A program made the position numbers and the translations under genes. A stretch of 64,000 nucleotides of DNA from Sinohyriopsis cumingii (Eukaryota; Mollusca; Bivalvia; Unionida; Unionidae). The notes below the pieces were generated by a model. That model ran no database searches, was not told where the DNA came from, and worked only from the letters and a program-made list of their open reading frames with translations. Of the stretch, positions 39,107 through 47,273 are shown piece after piece (within the stretch, counting starts at the first letter, position 1; the number at the start of each line of letters is the position of its first letter). The DNA is taken from NCBI GenBank assembly GCA_028554795.2, contig CM068829.1:130898016-130962015 (forward strand). Reading direction: 5' to 3'.

Positions 39107-39434
39107 AGTAGTAAGAAGGGGCACCGTACGTACAATGGGAATTAGCATTACAGACCCCCCCTGGGCAAATCTACGTACAATGGAAATTTAACATGTCGAA
39201 AAATCGTGGGCAAATCTACGTACAAGGGGAATTAACATGGGAATAAATCGTGGGCCACTTTACGTACAAGGGGAATTTAACATGGGGAATAGAGTTTGGG
39301 CTTGTTTAGGGACAAGGGGAATTAAATATGGGATTTTTTTTTTTTTTTAAATTTTTTTTTAAAAAAAGGGGTAGGCAATTGAAAAGTCATTCTCTTTTCG
39401 AGAAATATGGCTGGCCCTGAAAAGGGCCTTTGGC
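39107..39434. repeat. Left terminal inverted repeat
   Basis: It pairs with 58905-59235. The outer 230 bp match nearly perfectly. The poly(A/T) stretch near 39337-39367 differs in length, and the inner end contains a histone-type stem-loop. Four to five iterations of a TACGTACAAGGGGAATT-like unit, about 45 bp apart, start near 39126, 39172, 39219, 39263 and 39308. Confidence 0.95.
39413..39429 (-). terminator. Histone-type 3' stem-loop SL1 (left TIR)
   Basis: The minus strand reads CCAAAGGCCCT, a T-rich loop, AGGGCC, AGCCA, then a purine-rich CTCGAAAAGAGAATG downstream element. This matches the replication-dependent histone mRNA 3' signal bound by SLBP and U7 snRNP. It lies 20-25 nt after the stop of the gene at 39453. 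The loop has one extra T relative to the right TIR copy. Confidence 0.75.
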
Positions 39435-39452
39435 TTTCTTCTGCTTCTTCTT

Positions 39453-40049
39453 CTATTTCCTCCATTTCCTCATCCATCCCCTAATCTTTCCCCAAATTCC
39501 TTTGTTCTTCCTTTTTTCTTTTTCAGGTAACCAGTCTGGGTGACCCATAGCCCTGAACTTCTCTTGTATCTTGATCCAATTGTTGTTGAGTTTGTCAAAG
39601 GCCTCTTTTTTCTTTAAGTTTTCCTTATCCTTTCGTTCTTTATTCCACTTGTCTTTGATCTTTTTCACTTCTTCCTCCATTACTTTTCTCATAAGTTGTT
39701 CCGATTTCTTAAGCTGGTCAAAACCTTTTCTGACAAAGGACCACTCTGTCCATTCCATAACGTCTTCCAAAAAGCACCTGACTTCTATTACATTATCCAT
39801 GGCTTCCTTTAAGTGACCAATCTTTACATACTCTGGATCTGTAAAGCCTCTTAGTCTTTTTACTTCTTCTTCTATCATCTCTTTCACCAGATCCATAGCT
39901 AATTTCAGCTTGGTCACTTGTCTTCTGACAAAATCTCGGGTAAGTTCATGTTTCCATTCTCGTTCAGTCCTTTCCACTGCATAAGCTCCATCCACCATCC
40001 AATACCAAATGTCTTTCAACTGGTTAAACAATTCTGTTACAGCTACCAT
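39453..40049 (-). CDS. Unknown charged helical protein, Polinton left-end gene 1
   Basis: I chose the second Met (MVAVTELFNQLKDIW) because a TATA-like CTATAAGAA lies at about 40098-40106 and would start transcription downstream of the upstream Met at 40082. The protein, about 198 residues, is helical, Lys/Glu-rich and probably coiled coil. It contains two similar segments: one with LVKEMIEEEVKRLRGF, the other with LMRKVMEEEVKKIKDKW. It ends in a strongly basic tail (KEKRKNKGIWGK). Similar L-x-x-x-x-(E/R)EE-V segments occur in the next two genes, suggesting a diverged paralogous family. It has no poly(A) signal, and a histone-type stem-loop follows the stop. Confidence 0.65.
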   Translation of the reverse strand: MVAVTELFNQLKDIWYWMVDGAYAVERTEREWKHELTRDFVRRQVTKLKLAMDLVKEMIEEEVKRLRGFTDPEYVKIGHLKEAMDNVIEVRCFLEDVMEWTEWSFVRKGFDQLKKSEQLMRKVMEEEVKKIKDKWNKERKDKENLKKKEAFDKLNNNWIKIQEKFRAMGHPDWLPEKEKRKNKGIWGKIRGWMRKWRK

Positions 40050-40081
40050 CTTCCTTGTCTTTATTCCGTAGAATGGTTCCA

Positions 40082-40195
40082 ACGACGAACGTGGTGGGTT
40101 CTTATAGTGAAAGCGCGGACGTGATGGAAAACATCCCCTAAAACATAAAATTGATCTTACCTAGATCATGACCAAGCAACGCGCGGACGTGAAGG
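40082..40195 (-). promoter_or_regulatory. Repeated promoter block A
   Basis: On the minus strand: GGTCATGATCTAGGTAAGAT, TTTTAGGGGATGTTTTCC, ATCACGTCCGCGC, TTTCACTATAAGAAC. The same order recurs at 40850-40940 and in part at 41707-41745, each just upstream of a stem-loop-ended gene. The G-A-C-G-T-G/A core resembles a CRE half-site. A second GCGCGGACGTGAAGGAAAAC copy lies at 40179-40198. Confidence 0.7.
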
Positions 40196-40444
40196 AAAAC
40201 ATCACCCTACTTTCTCATTTCATATAATAAAACCCTAACTATACTCTCCACATACGCTAAGAAACAATAAAGAAACCCATAATCTACTATTCACACAAAC
40301 TTACGTGAGCAGTTACAAACACAATCACTAACACACAAACACATACACTTGCATTATTTAAAAAAGAGTTAGTGTTTATATTCACACTACTCTACCTACA
40401 CACATTGGCAAATTGATAGTTATTTCTTTTCTAGAGTATTGGGT

Positions 40445-40460
40445 AGCCCTTAAAAGGGCT
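40445..40460 (-). terminator. Histone-type 3' stem-loop SL2
   Basis: The minus strand reads AAAACAGCCCT-TTTA-AGGGCTACCCA, then a purine-rich AGAAAAGAAATAAC element about 10 nt downstream. It has a 6-bp stem, a 4-nt loop and the ACCCA flank, as in metazoan histone mRNAs. It is about 80 nt from the stop at 40542. Confidence 0.85.
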
Positions 40461-40541
40461 GTTTTTTTGAACTCCAGATGCACCTATCTAATGATGGCAC
40501 CTTCCTGGCCTGGCGCCACACACGCATCTTCTTCCCCAGTC

Positions 40542-40796
40542 TCATTTCACCTTTCTTCTGGGGAGCGCAGAGGGAGGATGATTCGCTTCAACACCCCAAT
40601 CCTCTGTCTCGGGAATATTGTACGACATCCTCTCTCCTATTTTCTTTTCCTCCTCTTCCCTCTGTCTTCTCTCCTCCTGTTCCTTCTTTATTCTTTCCTC
40701 TTCTACTATAGCCTCCGCGGCCAGTTCATTTAACAGGCGCCTGACATATTCCAGATGTATCTGGAGTTCAAGAAGTTTGCTTATTCTGCTATTCAT
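40542..40796 (-). CDS. Unknown coiled-coil protein, Polinton left-end gene 2
   Basis: 84 residues starting at the only ATG of the frame (MNSRISKLLELQIHLEYVRR). Upstream codons lack ATG, and the TATA (CTATAAATT, 40849-40857) fits this start. The middle is an uninterrupted Glu/Lys/Arg helix (EEERIKKEQEERRQREEEEK). The N-terminal S-K-L-x-x-L...V-R-x-x-L pattern also appears in the next gene (MCSKLAKLNEAYVNLHRVRH), so they look like paralogues. Function unknown. The tandem layout with near-identical promoter blocks and 3' signals suggests co-expression. Confidence 0.65.
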   Translation of the reverse strand: MNSRISKLLELQIHLEYVRRLLNELAAEAIVEEERIKKEQEERRQREEEEKKIGERMSYNIPETEDWGVEANHPPSALPRRKVK

Positions 40797-40848
40797 TCTT
40801 GTGATGATCAATCAACAAGGGTAGCTAGACTGCCCAGCGAGTTTCAAT

Positions 40849-40940
40849 TTATAGTGAAAGCGCGGACGTGAAGGAAAACATCCCCCTAAAAACATAAAAT
40901 TGATCTTACCTAGATCATGACCAAAGAAACAACGCGCGGA
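40849..40940 (-). promoter_or_regulatory. Repeated promoter block B
   Basis: Almost identical to block A over about 85 bp. It includes the CATGATCTAGGTAAGATC segment, the GGGGATGTTTTCCTTCACGT segment, CCGCGCTTTCACTATAAATT and a further upstream GTCCGCGCGTTG. Confidence 0.75.
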
Positions 40941-41244
40941 CATAAAAGAAACACTCACTCACTTTTTATACTACCCATTCCTATTCTAAATTTTTTTTTC
41001 ATGAATCACTTCAGTAGACTATCCACATACGCAAAGCAATCCAATCTAACCCCAAATATACACCTCAAACACCAAAAAAAAAGGCATCATTTTAATCTAC
41101 TATCCATACCAACGTACGTGAGCACTTACAAACACAAACACATACCCTCACATTTTTTTTAAAAAGAGTTAGTGTTTATATTCACACTACTCTACCTACA
41201 CACATTGGCAAAGTGATGGTTATTTCTTTTCTAGAGTATTGGGT

Positions 41245-41260
41245 AGCCCTGAAAAGGGCT
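41245..41260 (-). terminator. Histone-type 3' stem-loop SL3
   Basis: The minus strand reads AAAACAGCCCT-TTTC-AGGGCTACCCA, then CTCTAGAAAAGAAATAACCA. The stem and flanks match SL2 with the canonical TTTC loop. It lies about 37 nt after the stop at 41297. Confidence 0.9.
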
Positions 41261-41296
41261 GTTTTTTTTTGTTTTTTGTTTGCTATGGCAATCTTT

Positions 41297-41425
41297 TTAG
41301 TTTCTAAGAATGCGGTGTCCTCTGAGGATAGACTTTCTGGCGATAGGTCTGCTTCTTCGGAAAGAGAAGAAGAACTCTTTGGTGTCGATACGACAATCGA
41401 CAAAGCCTCTGTCAGGTTCAGGTTG

Positions 41426-41458
<33 letters not shown>

Positions 41459-41653
41459 TCTCTGAAGTCTGTACTTCTCTGTCCATTCTTCTTTTTCCCT
41501 GTTCACTTCTTCTCTGAGGAGCTCTTCTATCAGGTCTTCAGTGACTTTTAGCATTCTCACATTCTCTGTCTCTTCTGGCTTCGGTATCAGACTGTGTCTG
41601 ACCCTATGCAAATTCACGTAGGCTTCGTTGAGCTTAGCTAGTTTGGAGCACAT
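41297..41653 (-). CDS. Unknown coiled-coil, poly-Gln protein, Polinton left-end gene 3
   Basis: About 118 residues from MCSKLAKLNEAYVNLHRVRH (the frame extends further only through a non-ATG codon). A Leu/Glu helix (LKVTEDLIEELLREEVNREK) leads into about 12 Gln, then a PEPDRGFVD segment and a basic C-terminus (RSRPIARKSILRGHR). The helix resembles those of the two genes to the left. The CAG/CTG tract is likely length-variable. Upstream is a shortened copy of the repeated promoter block (GCGCGGACGTGAAGGAAAAC at 41720-41739). The gene ends in stem-loop SL3. Confidence 0.65.
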
Positions 41654-41706
41654 CTTCGTAGGAGGATGAGTCGACAATGGATGGTTAGACTGGAAACAAC
41701 CCGGTT

Positions 41707-41745
41707 CTTAAAGTCAAAGCGCGGACGTGAAGGAAAACATCCCCA
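41707..41745 (-). promoter_or_regulatory. Repeated promoter block C (short)
   Basis: The minus strand reads GGGGATGTTTTCCTTCACGT, CCGCGCTTTGACTTTAAGAA. The TATA is degenerate, and the CATGATCTAGGTAAG half of blocks A and B is absent. Confidence 0.55.
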
Positions 41746-41872
41746 CACGGTTTTCGAGTCGCAACGTTCAGTGAGTGTCATGAGAGGGATAGTAAGAAAT
41801 GAAAGAGCATGAATCCAACATTCTTATAGCTAAACAAACCACAAAGGCATTTTTTTCAAAACACAACATTTT

Positions 41873-41961
41873 TTTATTCAATAATCACTTAACACTAACC
41901 AACAACAACTCTAACATATTTTAAACAATAATCCAACATTATAACATCAAACATTTTTATT
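41873..41961 (-). terminator. Poly(A) signals of the capsid/protease block
   Basis: AATAAA on the minus strand at 41956-41961 (next to the protease stop) and again at 41873-41878. This contrasts with the stem-loop ends of the neighbouring small genes. Confidence 0.65.
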
Positions 41962-41971
41962 CAAATACAGT

Positions 41972-42529
41972 CTACTTTAAACAGGGCTGACAACGTTGTG
42001 AATGAAATTGTGATTTCCACTGTTGGAAATTATTAGGCCATTGATGAACACTACGTTTCCTAGCTTGAGACAAAAGATAAGCATAATGGTCACAGAACCA
42101 TCGATCTACTTTCACATCGTTTCTAGAAGAAGAACGAGGATCAAAATGAGTCACTAAATGTTCTAAGGAATAGCCCAGGCTGCGATGATGCAGATACACA
42201 CAGTACTGTCCACACACCAAGGAATCTGTGCCTTGTAATTTCACATTATTGAATCGGGTGGTCTGAGCATTTCTTCTCATAAAGTCAATGATATCGTCTT
42301 CCAAAGGGGGCAATCCGTACGAATCGAAATATTCCACACATCCTTCTTGAGGAAAGTAGACGGCTACCCAGTGGGTTCCTGGGAGATGACTGTCGTCCGT
42401 GTTGATCACGTAAGCTTGATGGTCTTTAGGTTTGCGATGAGGGAGTTCATCTTTAGCACAGACGACAGGATTCCAAGAAGCCGTATACGAACTGTGGTTC
42501 AAAAGGTAATAAAGTTCCCAGGTATCCAT
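41972..42529 (-). CDS. PRO: Adenain-like cysteine protease
   Basis: A 185-residue member of the adenovirus-type (C5) maturation protease family of Polintons, cleaving capsid and core precursors during virion maturation. The catalytic set is visible: His53 in GTHWVAVYF, Asp69 in VEYFDSYG (adenain has Glu here), Gln99 in VKLQG, and Cys106 in SLVCGQYC. The Gln-Cys spacing of 7 equals that of adenain. Length is near the family norm (about 200). It starts at an ATG 24 nt after the stop of the upstream gene and is the last gene of the capsid block. No damage seen. Confidence 0.93.
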   Translation of the reverse strand: MDTWELYYLLNHSSYTASWNPVVCAKDELPHRKPKDHQAYVINTDDSHLPGTHWVAVYFPQEGCVEYFDSYGLPPLEDDIIDFMRRNAQTTRFNNVKLQGTDSLVCGQYCVYLHHRSLGYSLEHLVTHFDPRSSSRNDVKVDRWFCDHYAYLLSQARKRSVHQWPNNFQQWKSQFHSQRCQPCLK

Positions 42530-42553
42530 TTGTGTGTTTTTTTTTCTTCTTCT

Positions 42554-43039
42554 TCACAGGTAATAATACGTTGTCAATTCGATCCTGACTTTTTGCTTGA
42601 AAATGTCTGACAAATAACCGTTTCTTCGTTTCGTCTCCTCACTCTGATTCAGGAGAGCTTCGATACGATGGATCTCTTGAGTGGTTAATGGTGGACAAGA
42701 ATGTTCACGCAAGTCTTTATACCACTGGTGCAACACGTCTTCGTCCGAGATGAGACTCCAAGCTTCGTCCAGATACTCGTCCAGTTTTTCTTCTTGACTC
42801 AACATCAGGCATTTATCGTGTTGAATTTGACTGGGATGAGCGTTTTGACATCCATAGCAATTTTTCTTGATCAATTCCGTCATTTTTTCGACCAAGTGTT
42901 TGGCAAAACAGGAGACTAAATGGGCTTCTTGTTCTGGCCATCTCGACTTCATCATGATCACTTCTTCTTTTTCCAGGGTCTCCTCACATTTCATCTTTAA
43001 AGTTTCTCCACTAGGTAAAGAGGGATAACAGTCTTCCAT
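42554..43039 (-). CDS. Conserved Polinton protein of unknown function, CxxC-HPSQ-HxxC type
   Basis: 161 residues. The centre has a likely metal-binding cluster (NCYGCQNAHPSQIQHDKC: C-x2-C, His, His-x2-C) which I recall as recurrent in metazoan Polintons next to the major capsid gene. The rest is acidic and helical (EEKLDEYLDEAWSLI; a later LTTQEIHRIEALLNQ). It starts only 5 nt after the capsid stop, so the two are probably expressed together. A role in the virion or in assembly is inferred from position only. Confidence 0.7.
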   Translation of the reverse strand: MEDCYPSLPSGETLKMKCEETLEKEEVIMMKSRWPEQEAHLVSCFAKHLVEKMTELIKKNCYGCQNAHPSQIQHDKCLMLSQEEKLDEYLDEAWSLISDEDVLHQWYKDLREHSCPPLTTQEIHRIEALLNQSEETKRRNGYLSDIFKQKVRIELTTYYYL

Positions 43040-43044
43040 GGTTT

Positions 43045-44358
43045 CTAATAATCTAGAATGACTTCTCTCAAACTGTTGATTTCTATGGTATTATCGAATT
43101 CGGCATACAGGATGACGTTCACCGTTACATCAGGGTCTCGGTTTGCAAACTTAATTTCCACACGAATCTGGCCGGATTTTATAGGGTGGAAATGTCCCTC
43201 GTCGCTGCCTTGGTCAGGAGTGAAATCGAAAGCCCACAAAGCATAGCCTCCTACATAATCGTCGTACGTAATACCGTGACTGGTGTTGGTTCCTAACTGG
43301 CCGGTGGCTTCGTACAGGGACAAGTACGATCTCAAGTAATTCTTGTTCTGAAAGTCAGGCTCAAAGGGTCGGGTACACAAGGTCTTGCCATCGGGACTGA
43401 CTTCGATCTTGGACACGCCAAAGTGTTGAAAGTAGAAAGGATTTTTAGCCAAAGCTCCGTTGAAGGCTTCATTTTCGACGATACCAACGATCAAACGTTT
43501 GGGTAACTGTCCTTGGAACAGATGATCTTCGATCATGGATCGCTGTCCCTTGGGAATGGTGAAGGTTTTCACTTCCACGCGTCGGATCGGATACTTAGCG
43601 GTCGTTCTGCTCAACGTCTGACTGATGTCGTTACCCACTTTAGGTAACACTTCTACGCGTCGTACGTAGAGCCTGGCTTCCTCGATGACAGTTTTGCAAG
43701 CAGTATTACCTATCAAATGGAAAGCGGCACTGCTACGATTCAGTCTCAGGCGGACATTCACCCCGTTCAGCAAATATTTCTCTTGCAACCACATGTCCAA
43801 ATGCAAACGATCCATTAGTTCTAAACTTTGTCCGTTTTTGATTTTGTCTCTTCGTTCTACAAATCCGTCATTGTTTGGTGTTTTGGTTGCATCAGTTTCG
43901 AATGTTTCAAACTGGCCTGCTTCGTCAGCTTCCCATACCACACAGGCATTGAGATGAGTGTTCTTGGCGTCTATTCCGTACGTCAAGGGATTTTCCAGGT
44001 ACGCTCGATAAGGGCAAGTATCCATGCTGCTGCTGACCAGTTTGTTGTTCAAGTACAAGTCCACTCCGCTAAACAAGGAATGCATGAAATTGTTGACGGG
44101 AGCTATTACCTCATCGCCATCTAGGGTCGAATTGTCCTCATCGACAACTTTGACTTTCAAGTACAAGTAACTGCTATTCAGATCGATGTAATCTTCGGGC
44201 TGTCCTTTGATTTCAAACTCGATGGGAGCTGAGGCTGTCAATGAGGAGACGGGGTGAAATTCCACCCATTGGGATTCTTGCATCGTCATCATGGTGGAGG
44301 GCATGGAAAACAGATCCATTTCCGTCTTGGAACAAGCGCAAGACTCTCGGTGCATCAT
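43045..44358 (-). CDS. MCP: Major capsid protein (double jelly-roll)
   Basis: 437 residues, uninterrupted. The N-terminal part has the typical Polinton capsid signature: SQWVEFHPVSS, a PIEFEIKGQPEDYIDLNSSY strand and YLYLKVKVV, followed by NNFMHSLFSGVDLYLN. Later segments (YPIRRVEVKTFTIPKGQ, FQGQLPKRLIVGIV, YALWAFDFTPDQG, then GQIRVEIKF) fit the second barrel. This family builds pseudo-hexameric trimers of icosahedral shells. It starts at the first of two adjacent Met codons, 16 nt after the protein VI-like gene. Known as PY in early Polinton nomenclature, to my recollection. Confidence 0.92.
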   Translation of the reverse strand: MMHRESCACSKTEMDLFSMPSTMMTMQESQWVEFHPVSSLTASAPIEFEIKGQPEDYIDLNSSYLYLKVKVVDEDNSTLDGDEVIAPVNNFMHSLFSGVDLYLNNKLVSSSMDTCPYRAYLENPLTYGIDAKNTHLNACVVWEADEAGQFETFETDATKTPNNDGFVERRDKIKNGQSLELMDRLHLDMWLQEKYLLNGVNVRLRLNRSSAAFHLIGNTACKTVIEEARLYVRRVEVLPKVGNDISQTLSRTTAKYPIRRVEVKTFTIPKGQRSMIEDHLFQGQLPKRLIVGIVENEAFNGALAKNPFYFQHFGVSKIEVSPDGKTLCTRPFEPDFQNKNYLRSYLSLYEATGQLGTNTSHGITYDDYVGGYALWAFDFTPDQGSDEGHFHPIKSGQIRVEIKFANRDPDVTVNVILYAEFDNTIEINSLREVILDY

Positions 44359-44374
44359 TTTTTTGTCTCTTTTC

Positions 44375-44791
44375 TCAATAATCGAAAACGTCTAAGTCTC
44401 GAACGGTTCTTCTTTTCTTGGCCTTTCTAGCTTGAAGTCTGGTGAAAGGGTGTTTTCTTCGTCGTCTCTTTCTGCCTTGTCCTTGCTGAATGCCTGACTC
44501 GGTAGCGTGCAGGGCATTTATAGGTGTGTCTCGTCGGCCTAAAATGTCTTTGCCCGTTTGCAGCAAGACATTTTTGCCTGCCCTCATGAAGGCTTCTTTA
44601 GGGTTTTGTTTGTCGATGATGACATTTTGGAGAAATTCTTTGCCTTGCGTCAGTGCCGCATCTTTCAAGGCGTGCAATCCGCGTGTCACCATCGGTTTCA
44701 ACACCGGGGCCACCGAACGAAAGGCTGATTTCAGCATATCTCCTAAACCGTGTCCTCGCTGTCGAGCAACCCCTCGGTACACTGGATACAT
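44375..44791 (-). CDS. Protein VI-like amphipathic/basic capsid-associated protein
   Basis: 138 residues. The N-terminus has GHGLGDMLKSAFRSVAPVLK, an amphipathic helix like the membrane-lytic helix of adenovirus protein VI. A middle region (QNPKEAFMRAGKN) follows. The C-terminus is very basic (RKRRRRKHPF, RKAKKRRTVRDLDVFDY). A QQGQ-GR segment near residue 105 fits the adenain-type consensus (M/I/L/N/Q)-x-G-x-G, so the basic tail could be cleaved off by the neighbouring protease (inference). It lies between the penton-like and major capsid genes. A core (pVII/pX) function is the alternative. Confidence 0.7.
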   Translation of the reverse strand: MYPVYRGVARQRGHGLGDMLKSAFRSVAPVLKPMVTRGLHALKDAALTQGKEFLQNVIIDKQNPKEAFMRAGKNVLLQTGKDILGRRDTPINALHATESGIQQGQGRKRRRRKHPFTRLQARKAKKRRTVRDLDVFDY

Positions 44792-44832
44792 GACTTACGA
44801 GTCGTGAGAGAACCGTTTTCGAAAATGGAGTT

Positions 44833-45723
44833 TCACCGTGACTTTTCCTTTGGTGAATGAATATTTTGTCCCAAATCTCCTTTTGTAGCAATGTTGACCG
44901 TGTCCAAATAAGACTTGCTGACAGGCAAATAGTGAGGATGGACAAATTCGCGGTGGACGTGGTAAGTGTTTCCACCTTCCTCGTCAGCGTTTGTGGCAGA
45001 ATCCACTTTGAAAGGAATGACACGCAGTAACGGTACGGAGGTGTGTCCCACCACGTTGTACTCCACCACATCGGAATACACGAACATCAAATTCAGTCCT
45101 TGATTCAGTTCTACTGGGGCACGAAATAACTTGCTAAAAGACTCGTTGTCGTAAACGATGGGTAATTCGTTTTTCTTCATCATGGTCATTCTCATGTCCA
45201 TGTCTCCGCCCAACATGTCAAACAATTCAGGACAAAATAAAATGGACACGATTTTACTCCCGTCAAATTTCATCAAGAAGCGACGAGCTGCTTTGTGGTA
45301 TTCCATGGTGACACTTTTTTTGGCATCCTCCAAAGCTTTCAGAAACACGACATTAAACCTGGAGGTGATGGTGCTGACCAAATGTTGACCACTAAAATAA
45401 TAGCCTGGGGGAATGAACAAGTGATAGGTGGTGTACTTTTGATTTTGTAAACGGGTTTTCTTGTCATATTTGCCATGGTTATGCAACCACTGTTGCACTC
45501 GCTCGTCATAAACTTCCACATCAAATTTCTTTTGATTGGGAAGGACATTGAGGACTTGGGTTGGGTGAATGATTTCTACTAAAGCCACTTCCCAATGGGC
45601 TTCGTGATCTAAGGGGATGGCCTGAGGTAATTTGGCCGTGTAACAGCACAACGTGTTCTTGGGAAACACTTCCATGGAACTGTCACTGGGTAAGGTTAAG
45701 TAAAATTGGTTTTGGTGACTCAT
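44833..45723 (-). CDS. Penton-like minor capsid protein (single jelly-roll)
   Basis: 296 residues, intact. The N-terminal pattern FYLTLPSDSSMEVFPKNTLC followed by Y-T-A-K-L-P and HWEVALVEIIHPTQ is characteristic of Polinton minor capsid proteins that form the vertices. Further strands include YTTYHLFIPPGYYFSGQHL and a C-terminal VPLLRVIPF and FVHPHYLPVS. The ATG overlaps the stop of the preceding membrane-protein gene by 4 nt (ATGA), so the two are likely translated from one transcript. Confidence 0.88.
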   Translation of the reverse strand: MSHQNQFYLTLPSDSSMEVFPKNTLCCYTAKLPQAIPLDHEAHWEVALVEIIHPTQVLNVLPNQKKFDVEVYDERVQQWLHNHGKYDKKTRLQNQKYTTYHLFIPPGYYFSGQHLVSTITSRFNVVFLKALEDAKKSVTMEYHKAARRFLMKFDGSKIVSILFCPELFDMLGGDMDMRMTMMKKNELPIVYDNESFSKLFRAPVELNQGLNLMFVYSDVVEYNVVGHTSVPLLRVIPFKVDSATNADEEGGNTYHVHREFVHPHYLPVSKSYLDTVNIATKGDLGQNIHSPKEKSR

Positions 45724-46136
45724 AATTCCAGAGTTCTGTGGCTGTCCGAGGGGTTACTGGACGTCAGAGGCGTGTCTCCGCCCAACATGGGGTTCTGGTT
45801 GTGGTTGGAGTGGTGACTGGCACTGGCACTGGACACAAGGTTCCCGTGGTTCCCGTTAGAGGTGAATTTCAGGGAGGGATTGGGAAGCAGGTAACCGATG
45901 CAACTGCTCAATAAAATGGTCCACAATTGTTTGTCTCCTTGTTGCAAACTCAAATTGGCAATGGCTGCCCCGATGACACAATACACCACGAAGATTTGGC
46001 AGAAAAAGACGATTTGCGTTTTAGGCACACGTTCTCCACACCACACCCACAAGGGTTGTTTTTGTAAATCTTGCACAGAAGAACTAGGTGAGGGAGGAGT
46101 GGTCGACGTAGCTGCGTCTGCTGTGTGAAAAGGCAT
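45720..46136 (-). CDS. Polinton membrane protein, two TM helices
   Basis: About 138 residues from MPFHTADAATST (codons upstream lack ATG). A Ser/Pro-rich N-terminus precedes PLWVWCGERVPKTQIVFFCQ and a TM helix (IFVVYCVIGAAIANLSL). A short loop leads to a second hydrophobic helix (LWTILLSSCIGYLLPNPSLK). The tail is polar with N-x-S-type and His/Asn stretches. The K-T-Q-I-V-F-F-C-Q...GYLLPNP pattern recurs in Polintons as I recall. An inner-membrane or capsid-vertex role is possible but unproven. It sits between integrase and penton genes, with 4-nt-type overlaps on the left side. Confidence 0.75.
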   Translation of the reverse strand: MPFHTADAATSTTPPSPSSSVQDLQKQPLWVWCGERVPKTQIVFFCQIFVVYCVIGAAIANLSLQQGDKQLWTILLSSCIGYLLPNPSLKFTSNGNHGNLVSSASASHHSNHNQNPMLGGDTPLTSSNPSDSHRTLEL

Positions 46137-46141
46137 GATGG

Positions 46142-47252
46142 TCACTTCTTTTTATAGTCGATGACTTGCGAAGCGTCGATCCAAGAATCAAAACTGGGTG
46201 GATATCCTTTCCAACGTACTTTGACTTCTTTGACACGTCGTTTGCCCACTTTACGGGTTCTGCGTTCGAAAATGCTTTCAATGTCGTACACGTCGTCTTC
46301 TTTTTTGGTGACACGTTGTAACTCGGGCAAATAAAACGTTCCTTTGAGCACTTCTCCGTTCATGTCTTCCAATTTATAGACGCTAGGATGACGGCCATGC
46401 ACTCGTCCAGTGACACGAAACAATTCGGTCGTCCAGTTAGGTAAGTAACCTTTGTCGAAAGTGCGTTTGGTTTTGCCAATGCGCACCCAATCTCCTACGG
46501 CCAACTCTCCACTTTTCTTGGGGACAGCCCTCGTCGGGGACGTACCAAACAGACGCTCAAACACCAACACTTCGTTGTCGGGAGTCACGTCTTGCTGGGG
46601 GACCTACGATGCTTCGATGGTAAGATTGGTTGTACGCTTGCACCAGGTGCGGTAAGATGTCGATGTACTTCAGAGTGTGGTGATGCGTAAAATATTTCCA
46701 CATGCGTTCTTTCAAAGTGCGTTGAAAACGTTCCACGATGCTGGCTTTGGTTTCGGGATTCTCGGTGGTAAAAAAATGAATGTCACGTTTCTTTAATTCT
46801 TTTTGGAAAGCTTGGTTCAGAAATTCGGTGCCTTTGTCCGTTTGCCATCGAAGAGGGTGACGACCGCTTTGTTTCAACACCCGTTGCAGGGCTCGCACTA
46901 ACTCGCTGCTCGATTTGGAAGTCAAGGGCACGACCCAGGCAAATTTGGAAAAGACGTCGATGACACAAAACAAATATTTGTAGCCACGATTGTAGCTGGC
47001 CAAATGAGAGACATCGGCTAAATCGGCTTGCCATTGATGATCGATGCCTTCCACTCGGGTGCGACTTCTGGCAAACTTGCGTCGAATGGGTTTGTGTAAA
47101 GTGTAGGTAGCTTGTTCTTGTAACCATCGTTGCACTTGAGGTAAACGGAGACTTTTCAGTCGAGTTTTGGCAGCACGATACAATTTTTGAACTCCTGCGT
47201 AACCTGCAGGATGCGAGGGATTGTAGTAAATGCTGGCTAAGACTTTTTCCAT
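46142..47252 (-). CDS. INT: DDE integrase with C-terminal chromodomain, one frameshift
   Basis: A retroviral-type integrase that inserts the element and makes the 6-bp duplication. The N-terminal region has the helical H-P-A-G-Y-A-G-V segment but no clear HHCC finger at the start. The catalytic core has Asp77 (WQADLADVSHL), Asp139 (QTDKGTEFLN) and Glu174 (ASIVERFQRTLKE), about 35 residues apart. The C-terminus has a GDWVRIGK SH3-like strand and a chromodomain (YDIESIFERR, VRWKGYPPSFDSWID) likely to target chromatin. The frame changes at a G5 run (46597-46601, C5 on the coding strand) between the core and the SH3 part. A one-base indel explains it. Confidence 0.9.
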
Positions 47253-47273
47253 TTTTTTGTGTTGGTTGGAGTG

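Noticed and set aside
39453-40796. Histone-fold proteins encoded by stem-loop-ended genes
   Set aside because: The sequences are coiled-coil/charged helices and show no H2A, H2B, H3 or H4 signatures.
44598-45071. 157-codon minus-strand frame overlapping penton and protein VI-like genes
   Set aside because: It is an out-of-frame shadow of two genes with strong family signatures.
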